Shown here in pieces: positions 1 through 7,585 of a stretch of DNA of 64,000 bases. Source of the stretch: an uncultured Alphaproteobacteria bacterium (GTDB taxonomy: Bacteria > Pseudomonadota > Alphaproteobacteria > CAAGCB01 > CAG-977); the NCBI GenBank assembly GCA_934277945.1, contig CAKQWA010000004.1, positions 93,750-157,749 on the forward strand. The letters are read 5' to 3'. The notes beneath the pieces were generated by a model. That model did no database searches, was not told the origin of the DNA, and worked only from the letters and a program-made list of their open reading frames with translations. Position 1 is the first letter of the stretch, and each line of letters starts with the position of its first letter. The position numbers and the translations under genes are program-made.

Positions 1-1282
1 CTCCCGACCGCGACGGCACGCGTTTGATATCCGCGCCGCACGCCGCCAGTTTGGCTTCCAAATCCTCATAGCCTCTGTCCAAATGGTACACGCGGTTGAC
101 AATCGTTTCGCCCTCCGCCTGCAATCCCGCCAGCACCAAAGAAGCCGACGCGCGCAAATCCGACGCCATGACTTCCGCGCCGGACAGACGCTTCACGCCG
201 CGCACAATCGCCGACGACGTGCCGTGAACGTTGATGTTCGCGCCCATGCGCACCAGTTCGGGAACGTGCATGAAGCGGTTTTCAAAAATCGTTTCCGTAA
301 TCAGCGACGCGCCCGAAGCCGTCGCCAGCAAAGCCATCATCTGCGCCTGCACGTCGGTCGGGAATCCGGGGTAAGCCTGCGTCATCACGTCCGTGCCGAT
401 CAGATACGCGTCCGTCGCGTCGGCGATGAATCCGTCCGGCGTTTCAATCAACTGCACGCCCAATTCCGTCAAAATGCGCGCCACCGCCGCCATGTAGGAA
501 ATGTCCGTGTTCGTCATTTCGATGCGCCCGCGCGTGATCGCCGCCGCAATCGCGTACGTCGCCGCCTCGATTCTGTCCGTAATGACCGAATGTTCCGCGC
601 CGTACAGGGAATCGACGCCCTCGACGACCAAAGTCGACGTGTCCAGCCCCGTGATTTTCGCGCCCATTTTAATCAGGCATTTCGCCAAATCGGTGATTTC
701 GGGTTCGCGCGCGGCGTTGTGAATGACGGTCGTGCCTTTCGCCAGCACCGCCGCCATCAAGATGTTTTCCGTGCCGCCGACGGTGACTTTCGGAAACAGG
801 ATTTCCGCGCCGTTCAGCCTGCCGTCAGGGGCGAACGCGACAATGTAGCCCTCTTTGATTTCGATTTGCGCGCCCATTTTTTCCAACGCCGCCAAATGCA
901 AATCGACGGGACGCGTGCCGATGGCGCATCCGCCGGGGAGCGACACTTTCGCCTTGCCGAAGCGGGTCAGAAGCGCGCCCAAAACCAGCACCGAAGCGCG
1001 CATTTTGCGCACGATGTCGTAAGGGGCTTTCAAATTCGTGACCTTGCCCGCGTTCAGCACCAACGCTTCCTTGTCGATGTATTGAAGCGTCATCTGCACG
1101 CCGTGCTGCGTCAAAAGGCGCGTCATCGTGACGATGTCCGCCAAATGCGGCAGATTGTACAAAATCAGGTCGTCTTTGGTGAGAAGCGAGGCGACCATGA
1201 GGGGCAAAGCGGCGTTTTTCGCGCCGTTGATTTTGATTTTTCCGTTCAGGCGGTGACCGCCGACAATACGAATGGAATCCAT
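1..1282 (-). CDS. murA: UDP-N-acetylglucosamine 1-carboxyvinyltransferase MurA (3' end cut by window edge)
   Basis: Cytoplasmic enzyme of the first committed step of peptidoglycan synthesis; it transfers enolpyruvate from PEP to UDP-GlcNAc. I translated the minus strand from the ATG at 1282 (MDSIRIVGGHRLNGKIKING...). The catalytic loop reads SLPGGCAIGTRPVDLH, with the PEP-reactive cysteine at about residue 119. Some 427 codons are visible, which is about the family length (E. coli MurA has 419 residues), so only a few C-terminal residues lie outside the window. The visible end reads GADIKRVPSRSG. The start agrees with the family N-terminus. A 48-residue ORF lies just upstream on the same strand. 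Confidence 0.95.
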   Translation of the reverse strand, partial: MDSIRIVGGHRLNGKIKINGAKNAALPLMVASLLTKDDLILYNLPHLADIVTMTRLLTQHGVQMTLQYIDKEALVLNAGKVTNLKAPYDIVRKMRASVLVLGALLTRFGKAKVSLPGGCAIGTRPVDLHLAALEKMGAQIEIKEGYIVAFAPDGRLNGAEILFPKVTVGGTENILMAAVLAKGTTVIHNAAREPEITDLAKCLIKMGAKITGLDTSTLVVEGVDSLYGAEHSVITDRIEAATYAIAAAITRGRIEMTNTDISYMAAVARILTELGVQLIETPDGFIADATDAYLIGTDVMTQAYPGFPTDVQAQMMALLATASGASLITETIFENRFMHVPELVRMGANINVHGTSSAIVRGVKRLSGAEVMASDLRASASLVLAGLQAEGETIVNRVYHLDRGYEDLEAKLAACGADIKRVPSRSG

Positions 1283-1331
1283 AAGCACAAATCCGTTGAC
1301 AGATGAAAGTTCGGGTCAGTTTACAGCAGAT

Positions 1332-1478
1332 TCAGGACGAAGCGGAGTCTTTTTTTCGCTTTTCCAGAATCTTGCGCTGTTCGATTTGTTTTTTGCGCTT
1401 GGCGAGATTGGCGCGCAGGGCTTTTGCCTCCTGTTCGACAAGGTCGGGGCGTTTGTGAGGGGACTTTTTTTCTTTCAC
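1332..1478 (-). CDS. small basic hypothetical protein upstream of murA
   Basis: A 48-residue ORF on the murA strand, starting at GTG (1478) with an AAAGGA ribosome-binding site about 7 bases upstream. It reads MKEKKSPHKRPDLVEQEAKA and then a Lys/Arg/Glu-rich helix (LRANLAKRKKQIEQRK). There is no signal peptide or membrane segment. I recall similar very short, Arg/Lys-rich proteins near murA in alphaproteobacteria, but cannot confirm orthology here. The stop lies 50 bases before the murA start, so the two could be co-transcribed. Function unknown. The RBS and the charged helical composition make it likelier real than chance. Confidence 0.55.
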   Translation of the reverse strand: MKEKKSPHKRPDLVEQEAKALRANLAKRKKQIEQRKILEKRKKDSASS

Positions 1479-1545
1479 TTTGGCATCCTTTAAAAAGTTT
1501 TCATCATTTTACGCCTGACGCATCCGAAAATAAATTATTTTTTGC

Positions 1546-1572
1546 TTGCAAGACGCGCGTAATTTTTATAGT
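1546..1572 (+). promoter_or_regulatory. possible promoter of tRNA-Thr
   Basis: A -10-like TATAGT (1567-1572) lies 18 bases before the tRNA. A TTGCAA (1546-1551) gives a short 15-base spacer; TTGCTT (1542-1547) would give 19. The surroundings are AT-rich. The -10 is convincing and the -35 is not. Confidence 0.35.
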
Positions 1573-1590
1573 GTTTTGGCAGATTGGTAC

Positions 1591-1665
1591 GCCGCTGTGG
1601 CTCAGTGGTAGAGCACACCCTTGGTAAGGGTGGGGTCGTGAGTCCGATTCTCACCAGCGGCACCA
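1591..1665 (+). tRNA. tRNA-Thr(GGT)
   Basis: A 75-base cloverleaf. The acceptor stem is GCCGCTG/CAGCGGC with an encoded CCA. The D-arm is GCTCAGTGGTAGAGC. The anticodon stem-loop is CACCC-TTGGTAA-GGGTG with anticodon GGT. The T-loop contains GTCCGATTC. It reads ACC/ACU threonine codons. A hairpin terminator follows within 10 bases, so it is a single-gene transcript. Confidence 0.95.
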
Positions 1666-1672
1666 TTCAATC

Positions 1673-1697
1673 ACGCTCCGTCCGGAGCGTTTTTTTG
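1673..1697 (+). terminator. Rho-independent terminator of tRNA-Thr
   Basis: A 7-bp stem ACGCTCC/GGAGCGT with tetraloop GTCC, running straight into a T tract. Confidence 0.85.
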
Positions 1698-1754
1698 TTT
1701 TCAAAGCGCTTTTCCGGCATAAACAGGAAAGGCTTTGAGAAAAGATAAGGCGCG

Positions 1755-2303
1755 ATGATTTACACTTGTGAAGCGGCTTCCCCCGTCGGAAAAATGACGC
1801 TGGCGAGCGACGGCGAAAACCTGATCGGCTTATGGATTGAAAAGCAGAAATACTTTGCGGACTCGATTTTAAATCAGGCGCGCGAAGAAAAGGATTTACC
1901 CGTTTTCACGCAGACGCGAAAGTGGCTGGATGCTTATTTCAGCGGCAAAAATCCGCGCGTTTCAGACCTGCCGCTTGCCCCGCGCGGCAACGCGTTCAGA
2001 CAACGCGTGTGGGAGATTTTGCGCACCGTTCCGAAAGGACAAACGCGCACGTACGGCGACATAGCCAAGCAAATCGCGCAAAAAACGGGCGGCAAAATGT
2101 CGGCGCAGGCGGTCGGCAACGCAGTCGGACACAATCCGATTTCAATCATCATTCCTTGCCACCGCGTCGTCGGCGCAAACGGCAATCTGACGGGCTACGC
2201 GGGCGGGCTGGATATCAAAATAAAACTGCTCACGCTTGAAGGCGTCGATATGTCAACGCTTTTCATACCGAAAGCAAAGCGCGGCCGATCGCCAATCCTT
2301 TGA
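1755..2303 (+). CDS. ogt: methylated-DNA--[protein]-cysteine S-methyltransferase
   Basis: Suicide repair protein that moves the methyl group of O6-methylguanine (and O4-methylthymine) onto its own cysteine. The acceptor motif is IPCHRVVG with the reactive Cys at residue 135. It is followed by the family-typical GNLTGYAGGL and preceded by the DNA-binding helix region (GNAFRQRVWEILRTVPKGQTRTYGD). The 182 residues match Ogt/MGMT without an AraC-type Ada extension. The last ~15 residues (FIPKAKRGRSPIL) extend slightly past the usual end. ATG start with AAGG just upstream. It faces the lipoprotein gene on the opposite strand, with stops 5 bases apart. Confidence 0.93.
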   Translation: MIYTCEAASPVGKMTLASDGENLIGLWIEKQKYFADSILNQAREEKDLPVFTQTRKWLDAYFSGKNPRVSDLPLAPRGNAFRQRVWEILRTVPKGQTRTYGDIAKQIAQKTGGKMSAQAVGNAVGHNPISIIIPCHRVVGANGNLTGYAGGLDIKIKLLTLEGVDMSTLFIPKAKRGRSPIL

Positions 2304-2308
2304 AAAAT

Positions 2309-2656
2309 TTATTCCGCCGCCGATTCGCCGCTGTCGCACGTCAGAGGATTGATTGTAACGACGGACAGCGCGCCGAGCGTCATGTTCAGCGCGTCGCCGA
2401 CCAGACCGATCGCGCCGCCGACAATCGCCCCCACGGGCTCCGTCACAATATCGACAATCGGCAGCAGACCGTACAGTCCGCCGATATCCGACCCCGTTTT
2501 CAGCCCGTCGCGCGTGTTGGGCAACGTGTATGCGTTCCAATAACCGATAGGTCCGTCGTGATAAAACCATTTGTCCGAACATTTGTCCGGATACGACGGG
2601 TGCGCGCACGCCGCCAATGTCAAGCAAATCAAAGCAACCGCGAGATGTTTTTTCAT
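2309..2656 (-). CDS. small secreted lipoprotein, function unknown
   Basis: A 115-residue product starting at ATG 2656, with AAGGAG 6 bases upstream. I prefer this over longer in-frame starts because the signal peptide begins exactly here: MKKHLAVALICLTLAACAHP, with lipobox LAAC. The mature part has a glycine-rich hydrophobic stretch (IVTEPVGAIVGGAIGLVGDALN) that could span or associate with a membrane. The layout resembles small lipoproteins of the YceK type (LPGT...GLYPLTPVIDLPFSLVADTLLLP-like), but I regard that only as a possible relation. Divergent from the ankyrin gene across 87 bases. Confidence 0.7.
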   Translation of the reverse strand: MKKHLAVALICLTLAACAHPSYPDKCSDKWFYHDGPIGYWNAYTLPNTRDGLKTGSDIGGLYGLLPIVDIVTEPVGAIVGGAIGLVGDALNMTLGALSVVTINPLTCDSGESAAE

Positions 2657-2743
2657 GTTCCGCTCCTTTTTCAAAGATTCTTTCACACATTCGCGCTTGC
2701 TGTCAATACGGATATATCCGATAATCAGGCGAAAGGAGGCGGC

Positions 2744-3766
2744 ATGACACATTCTTCGCTTAAAGACATTTTGACGGCTCTGCCCGAAAAAGAGCGGGGG
2801 CATTTTGATTCGGAAAGCACCGGAACGGACGTTTTGGTGTTCGCCGCGCTGTATTTGAAAAACGCCGCGCCGGTCAAAATTTTGCTGAAATCCGGATTAA
2901 GCGTGTCTGAGCCTTGTTCGGACGGATACAACGCGCTTGACGCCGCTTTCGCCAACGAATTCGGCAGTAAGGAAATTTTAAAGGCGGTGTTCGCCGCCGC
3001 GCCCGAACCGTCGCCGGAGCAAAAATTGCGCTACGCCGTGTGCGTCAAGCCTTTGAAAGAGGTCGAGGCTTTGCTGAAAGGGCAAGACGTGGACGCGCGG
3101 CGCGGATATTTTCAATCGCCGCTGTTGTCCGACGCCGTCCGATTCAAGCGTTCCGCCGCTTTTGTGCGCGCGCTTGTCAAAACGGGGGCGAACGTCAACG
3201 CTTGCGACGAATCGGGACAAACGCCGCTGTTTGAAGCGGGCGGAAACTTCAAGTTAATGAAAGAACTGGCGGAAAACGGCGCGGATGTAAACGCCGTTGA
3301 CAACGACGGCGACGCGTTTGCGGACAATCTGTTTTACACAAGGCATCCCGTCAGATTCGTCCGGTTCATGCTGAAACACGGCGCGACGGAGCAAACGCGC
3401 GAAAGATTGTGGCAAAATCTGACCGACCGCATTCTGTCCCCCCGTGCCGCGCCTTTGACCGCGTGGAAAGAATTGCTGAAAACGGGAATATCCGCCGACA
3501 TGCCCGACGCGCGCGGACATACGGCTTTGATGCAGGCGGCGAAATACGCGCGAAACGTCCGTTTAATCCGCCTGCTGATAAAAGCGGGCGCGAACGTAAA
3601 CGCGGTTGACAGCCGCACGGGCGCAAGCGTTTTGTGTCAGATGGCGGCGGAGCGCTGCGAAGATTTCGACGCCGTTGTCAAAATGCTGATAAAGGCGAGC
3701 GCGGACCCGTGTTTAAAAGACAAAAACGGCGCGGATTTTTACGCTTACGCTTTCGGAACGAAATGA
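2744..3766 (+). CDS. ankyrin-repeat protein
   Basis: A 340-residue soluble protein. The start is the ATG at 2744 after a clear GGAGG; longer in-frame ORF upstream has no support. Ankyrin-type helices recur about every 33 residues with hallmarks such as LVKTGANVNACDESGQTPLF, ELAENGADVNAVDNDGDAF, GHTALMQAAKYARNVRLIRLLIKAGANVNAVD and VKMLIKASADPCLKDKNG. I count about six or seven repeats, the first ones degenerate. There is no signal peptide, membrane segment or attached enzymatic domain, so a cytoplasmic protein-binding scaffold is most likely. Partner unknown. A bidirectional hairpin separates it from groEL. Confidence 0.85.
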   Translation: MTHSSLKDILTALPEKERGHFDSESTGTDVLVFAALYLKNAAPVKILLKSGLSVSEPCSDGYNALDAAFANEFGSKEILKAVFAAAPEPSPEQKLRYAVCVKPLKEVEALLKGQDVDARRGYFQSPLLSDAVRFKRSAAFVRALVKTGANVNACDESGQTPLFEAGGNFKLMKELAENGADVNAVDNDGDAFADNLFYTRHPVRFVRFMLKHGATEQTRERLWQNLTDRILSPRAAPLTAWKELLKTGISADMPDARGHTALMQAAKYARNVRLIRLLIKAGANVNAVDSRTGASVLCQMAAERCEDFDAVVKMLIKASADPCLKDKNGADFYAYAFGTK

Positions 3767-3802
3767 CAAATTACGCCGCGTCATTGAAATGAAACAGCAA
3801 AA

Positions 3803-3825
3803 AGCCCCGAAAAATCGGGGCTTTT
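3803..3825. terminator. bidirectional terminator between the ankyrin gene and groEL
   Basis: An 8-bp stem AGCCCCGA/TCGGGGCT with AAAA loop, T-rich downstream on both strands. It can end the plus-strand ankyrin transcript and the minus-strand groEL transcript. Confidence 0.85.
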
Positions 3826-3851
3826 CGTTGTTTGTGCGTACAAGCGGGGGA

Positions 3852-5507
3852 TTAGAAACCGCCCATGCCGCCCATACCGCCCATGCCGCCCATGCCGGCT
3901 TCGCCGCCGTGGCAGTTGCATTTGGGTTCGGGCGCGTCGGCGACCATGGCTTCGGTCGTGATCAGCAAGCCCGCGATGGACGCCGCGCTTTCCAAAGCCG
4001 TGCGGACGACTTTCGTCGGGTCGATGATGCCCGCTTCAAACATATCGACGTATTCGCCGGTCTGCGCGTTGAAGCCCGTCTGCAAGTTTTCGCCTTCGAG
4101 CAGTTTGCCCGCGATGACGGAACCGTCTTCGCCCGCGTTCTGCGCAATCTGGCGAATCGGCGCCTGCAAAGCGCGGCGAATGATGTCAACGCCGACGCGC
4201 TGGTCATCGTTCGCGGTTTTGACGTCTTTCAAAGCGCGCGTGGCGTACAGCAGAGCCGTGCCGCCGCCGGGGACGATGCCTTCTTCAACAGCGGCTCTCG
4301 TCGCGTGCAGAGCGTCGTCGACGCGGTCTTTCTTTTCCTTGACTTCGATTTCGGAAGCGCCGCCGACTTTGATGACTGCCACGCCGCCCGACAATTTCGC
4401 CAAGCGTTCCTGCAATTTTTCCTTGTCGTATTCGGAAGACGTGTCGGCGATCTGTTTTTTAATCTGCGCGCAACGGGCGGCGATGCGTTCCTTATCGCCC
4501 GTGCCGTCGACGATTGTCGTGTTTTCTTTCGTAATGGACACTTTCTTCGCCGTTCCCAGCATATCCAGCGTCACGTCTTCCAGTTTGATGCCCAAATCGG
4601 CGGAAATGACCTGACCGTTCGTCAAAATGGCAATGTCTTCCAGCATCGCTTTGCGGCGGTCGCCGAAGCCGGGGGCTTTGACGGCGGCGATTTTCAGTCC
4701 GCCGCGCAGTTTGTTGACGACCAAAGTCGCCAGCGCTTCGCCTTCAACGTCTTCCGCGATAATCAACAGCGGACGCGTGGACTGGACGACGGCTTCCAAC
4801 ACCGGCAGCATGGATTGCAGGTTGGACAGTTTGGATTCGTGAATCAAAATGTACGGATTTTCCAAATCGCACGTCATTTTTTCCGTGTCCGTCACGAAAT
4901 ACGGGGACAGATAGCCGCGGTCGAACTGCATACCTTCGACGACTTCCAGTTCGGTATCCAAGCCTTTGGCGTCTTCAACGGTGATCACGCCTTCGTTGCC
5001 GACTTTTTCCATCGCGTCGGCAAGATACTGACCGATCGACGCGTCGCCGTTCGCGGAAATCGTGCCGACTTGCGCGACTTCGGCGGAGGTGGAAACTTTG
5101 CGCGAACGCGATTTGACGTCTTCAACGACTTTCGACACGGCCATGTCGATGCCGCGGCGCAAATCCATCGGGTTCATGCCGGCGGCGACGGCTTTGCAGC
5201 CCTCGCGGACAATCGCTTGCGCCAAGACCGTCGCGGTCGTCGTGCCGTCGCCGGCGACGTCTGCCGTTTTCGACGCGGCTTCTTTAACCATCTGCGCGCC
5301 CATGTTTTCAAACTTGTTCGTCAATTCGATTTCTTTGGCGACGGAAACGCCGTCTTTCGTGATTTTCGGCGCGCCGTAGGATTTCGACAAAACAACGTTG
5401 CGGCCTTTGGGTCCCAAAGTGACTTTGACGGTGTCCGCCAGAACGTCGACGCCGCGCAACATGGCATTGCGGGCTTCCGTAGAGAATTTGACTTCTTTCG
5501 CTCCCAT
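3852..5507 (-). CDS. groEL: chaperonin GroEL (60 kDa)
   Basis: ATP-driven folding chamber that works with GroES in the cytoplasm. All 551 residues read through without breaks: MGAKEVKFSTEARNAML, the ATP-site motif AGDGTTTATVLAQ, the GGG turn of the equatorial domain (EEGIVPGGGTALLYA), and a GGM-repeat tail. The tail is preceded by an unusual Cys-Asn-Cys-His stretch (PEPKCNCHGGEAG), which I do not expect in a standard alphaproteobacterial GroEL. It is 35 bases downstream of groES and shares its CIRCE-controlled promoter. A bidirectional terminator ends the operon. Confidence 0.98.
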   Translation of the reverse strand: MGAKEVKFSTEARNAMLRGVDVLADTVKVTLGPKGRNVVLSKSYGAPKITKDGVSVAKEIELTNKFENMGAQMVKEAASKTADVAGDGTTTATVLAQAIVREGCKAVAAGMNPMDLRRGIDMAVSKVVEDVKSRSRKVSTSAEVAQVGTISANGDASIGQYLADAMEKVGNEGVITVEDAKGLDTELEVVEGMQFDRGYLSPYFVTDTEKMTCDLENPYILIHESKLSNLQSMLPVLEAVVQSTRPLLIIAEDVEGEALATLVVNKLRGGLKIAAVKAPGFGDRRKAMLEDIAILTNGQVISADLGIKLEDVTLDMLGTAKKVSITKENTTIVDGTGDKERIAARCAQIKKQIADTSSEYDKEKLQERLAKLSGGVAVIKVGGASEIEVKEKKDRVDDALHATRAAVEEGIVPGGGTALLYATRALKDVKTANDDQRVGVDIIRRALQAPIRQIAQNAGEDGSVIAGKLLEGENLQTGFNAQTGEYVDMFEAGIIDPTKVVRTALESAASIAGLLITTEAMVADAPEPKCNCHGGEAGMGGMGGMGGMGGF

Positions 5508-5542
5508 TTTAAACCTTCCTGATAAAAATTACCGTGTGAAAC

Positions 5543-5830
5543 TTATTCCAAAATGCCCAGAACGTCGGCTTCTTTCATGATCAACAGCGTTTCGCCGTCG
5601 ATTTTGACTTCGGAACCCGACCATTTGCCGAACAAAACCTTGTCGCCGATTTTCAGCGTCATCGGGACGATTTTGCCGCTTTCGTCACGCGCGCCCGCGC
5701 CGACGGCGATGACTTCGCCCTGCGACGGTTTTTCTTTCGCGGTGTCCGGAATGATGATTCCGCCTGCGGTTTTGGTTGTTTCTTCCGTGCGTTTCACTAA
5801 AACGCGGTCGGCTAACGGTTTGAATTTCAT
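5543..5830 (-). CDS. groES: co-chaperonin GroES (10 kDa)
   Basis: Lid of the GroEL chamber. The 95 residues show the family landmarks: MKFKPLADRVLVKR at the start, the mobile loop around TKTAGGIIIPDTAKEKPSQGEVIAVG, and DKVLFGKWSGSEVKIDGE...LIMKEADVLGILE at the end. It is the first gene of the groES-groEL operon. A strong sigma-70 promoter with an overlapping CIRCE operator lies 60-115 bases upstream, so HrcA repression relieved by heat or misfolding is expected. Confidence 0.98.
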   Translation of the reverse strand: MKFKPLADRVLVKRTEETTKTAGGIIIPDTAKEKPSQGEVIAVGAGARDESGKIVPMTLKIGDKVLFGKWSGSEVKIDGETLLIMKEADVLGILE

Positions 5831-5889
5831 GGTATGACCCTTCTTAAATTAAAAACCCGTGTTTAAAACCCTTTCGATATCCGGAAGTT

Positions 5890-5916
5890 TTGGCACTCCC
5901 GCTCATCGAGTGCCAA
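5890..5916. promoter_or_regulatory. CIRCE operator (HrcA site) of groESL
   Basis: A perfect inverted repeat TTGGCACTC-N9-GAGTGCCAA. This is the controlling inverted repeat of chaperone expression bound by HrcA. It sits directly downstream of the -10 box, over the expected start of transcription. Confidence 0.95.
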
Positions 5917-5917
5917 C

Positions 5918-5946
5918 AATGTAGGAACGCGCCGCCCGCTTGTCAA
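5918..5946 (-). promoter_or_regulatory. sigma-70 promoter of groESL
   Basis: Read on the minus strand: -35 TTGACA (5946-5941), 17-base spacer, -10 TACATT (5923-5918). The CIRCE operator begins two bases after the -10. Confidence 0.88.
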
Positions 5947-5983
5947 GAGGGCGGGCATAAAAAATTAGTTGATATTTTCGGGC

Positions 5984-6029
5984 AAAAGAAAACCGGAAAG
6001 CGCGAACACAAGCGTTCCGCCCTTTCCGG
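5984..6029 (-). terminator. terminator of the hisA-hisE-hinT operon
   Basis: On the minus strand CCGGAAAG pairs with CTTTCCGG around an inner GAAC/GTTC stem and is followed by TTTTCTTTT. It lies 20 bases after the hinT stop. Confidence 0.8.
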
Positions 6030-6051
6030 CACAGCGATTCAATCAAGCGTT

Positions 6052-6414
6052 TTATTTTTTGCAGAGCATGGGACCCAGCACTTTGCCCGCGAACAGATGA
6101 ATGTGCAGATGCGGCACTTCCTGCCCGCCGTTTTTGCCGATGTTGCTTAAAATCCGGTAGCCGTCCTCCTGCAAGCCGAGTTGCGCCGCGACCGTCGCGA
6201 CCGCTTTCATAAAGCCCGCAATCTGTTCATTCGCGGCGTTTTGCACGAATTCGGGAAAATTGCGCGCCTTGAATTTCGGAATGACCAGAACGTGAACGGG
6301 CGCCTGCGGATTGATGTCGGGAAACGCCAGCGCGTATTCGTCTTCGTAAATTTTTTTCACGGGTATTTCGCCGCGCAGCATTTTGGCGAAAATGTTGTTT
6401 TCATCATAAGCCAT
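6052..6414 (-). CDS. hinT: HIT-family purine nucleoside phosphoramidase-like hydrolase
   Basis: A 120-residue cytoplasmic nucleotide-binding hydrolase. The histidine triad reads HLHIHLFAGK near residue 105; the N-terminus is MAYDENNIFAKMLRGEIP. Members cleave AMP from phosphoramidates or acyl-adenylates. It is the last gene of a three-gene unit: the hisE stop and this ATG are one base apart (TGACATG), so translation is probably coupled. HIT genes next to hisE occur in other alphaproteobacteria. The physiological substrate cannot be told from sequence. Confidence 0.92.
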   Translation of the reverse strand: MAYDENNIFAKMLRGEIPVKKIYEDEYALAFPDINPQAPVHVLVIPKFKARNFPEFVQNAANEQIAGFMKAVATVAAQLGLQEDGYRILSNIGKNGGQEVPHLHIHLFAGKVLGPMLCKK

Positions 6415-6415
6415 G

Positions 6416-6742
6416 TCAAGCCTCCTTTTTCCTGTTTTTCTTTTCTTCCAAGCCCGAAACGCCCTCGCGCTTTTCCAAAACGGCGCACACGTCGTTCAGG
6501 GTCAGCCCCGCGTCGCTCAACAGCACAATCAGGTGGTAGAGCAAATCCGCGCTTTCGGATGCGATGTGTTCCTTGTCGTCCGTCACGGCGGCGATGACGG
6601 TTTCGACCGCCTCCTCGCCGACTTTTTGAGCGATTCTCTTGCGCCCGCGTTTGAACAAAGACGCGGTGTATGACGATTCCGCCGACGCCGTTTTGCGTTC
6701 GTTTACCGTTTTTTCCAAGTGTTCCAAAACCGCCAAACTCAT
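6416..6742 (-). CDS. hisE: phosphoribosyl-ATP pyrophosphatase
   Basis: Second step of histidine synthesis, hydrolysing PR-ATP to PR-AMP and pyrophosphate. The 108 residues contain the MazG-like metal-binding pattern KVGEEAVETVIAA and ESADLLYHLIVLL. I start it at ATG 6742, which overlaps the hisA stop by one base (TAATG). The last ~12 residues (GLEEKKNRKKEA) form a charged tail. In most alphaproteobacteria hisF sits between hisA and hisE; here it is absent and the two genes are fused at the stop/start overlap. Confidence 0.92.
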   Translation of the reverse strand: MSLAVLEHLEKTVNERKTASAESSYTASLFKRGRKRIAQKVGEEAVETVIAAVTDDKEHIASESADLLYHLIVLLSDAGLTLNDVCAVLEKREGVSGLEEKKNRKKEA

Positions 6743-7479
6743 TATTCGTTTTCTCCCAAAACAGCCAAAGCCTGCGCCACCGTGAAGCGTTTGTCGTACA
6801 AAGCCCTGCCCGCGATGACCCCCGCCAGATTCGGCGTTGAAAGCGACCGGCTTTTGCACGCGCGGATATCGTCAAGGCTCGACACCCCGCCGGAAACGAT
6901 GACGGGAATGTCGACGGATTTCGCCAAAGCCGCCGTCGCGTCCAGATTTGGTCCCCTTAAAAGCCCGTCTTTCGACACGTCGGTGTAGATAATCGCCTCG
7001 ACGCCCGCGTTTTGAAACTTTTTCGCCAAATCGACGTCGCGCATATCGGACGTTTCAGCCCAGCCCTCAACCGCGACGAAGCCGTTTTTGGCGTCGATGC
7101 CGACGGCGATGCGATGCGGAAATTCGCGGCAGGCGCGCACGACGAAATCGGGATTGCGCAGGGCGACCGTCCCCAAGATGACGCGGGAAACGCCGTTCGA
7201 CAGCCATCTTTCGACGGTTTCAAGAGACCGGATGCCGCCGCCGAGTTCCGTTTTGATTTTAACGGAGCGCAAAATCTCCTCGACCGCGCCCGCGTTAACG
7301 GGTTCTCCGGCAAACGCGCCGTCCAAATCGACCAGATGCAGCCATTTCGCGCCCTGCGCCGCAAACTCGAACGCCTGCGCCGCGGGATGCTCGCCGAACA
7401 CGGTTTGCGTCGCCATGTCGCCCTGTTTCAAACGGACGCACTTGCCGTCTTTCAAATCTATGGCGGGAAGCAGTTCCAT
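6742..7479 (-). CDS. hisA: phosphoribosylformimino-5-aminoimidazole carboxamide ribotide isomerase
   Basis: Histidine-pathway (beta/alpha)8 isomerase converting ProFAR to PRFAR. The 245 residues show the usual MELLPAIDLKDGKCVRLKQGD with catalytic Asp, VDLDGAF, the ELGGGIRSLETV phosphate-binding loop, the second catalytic Asp in IYTDVSKDGLLRGPN, and VIVSGGVSSLDDI. It is HisA rather than HisF because of the ELGGGIR and FAGEPVN signatures. First gene of hisA-hisE-hinT. Divergent from the pseudoprotease gene across 106 AT-rich bases, which must hold both promoters. Confidence 0.94.
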   Translation of the reverse strand: MELLPAIDLKDGKCVRLKQGDMATQTVFGEHPAAQAFEFAAQGAKWLHLVDLDGAFAGEPVNAGAVEEILRSVKIKTELGGGIRSLETVERWLSNGVSRVILGTVALRNPDFVVRACREFPHRIAVGIDAKNGFVAVEGWAETSDMRDVDLAKKFQNAGVEAIIYTDVSKDGLLRGPNLDATAALAKSVDIPVIVSGGVSSLDDIRACKSRSLSTPNLAGVIAGRALYDKRFTVAQALAVLGENE

Positions 7480-7585
7480 GATTTTCCCCTTTAAAGTTCC
7501 TAAAACATTTTTTAAGGTTTTTCTGATTATCTATAACAGATTCTTGAAAATAAACAGGAAAAAACATTTTTTCACGGAATTTCGC

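Noticed and set aside
3789..5522. 577-codon plus-strand frame opposite groEL
   Set aside because: Antisense to an unmistakable GroEL; Arg/Phe/Asp-rich nonsense without family features.
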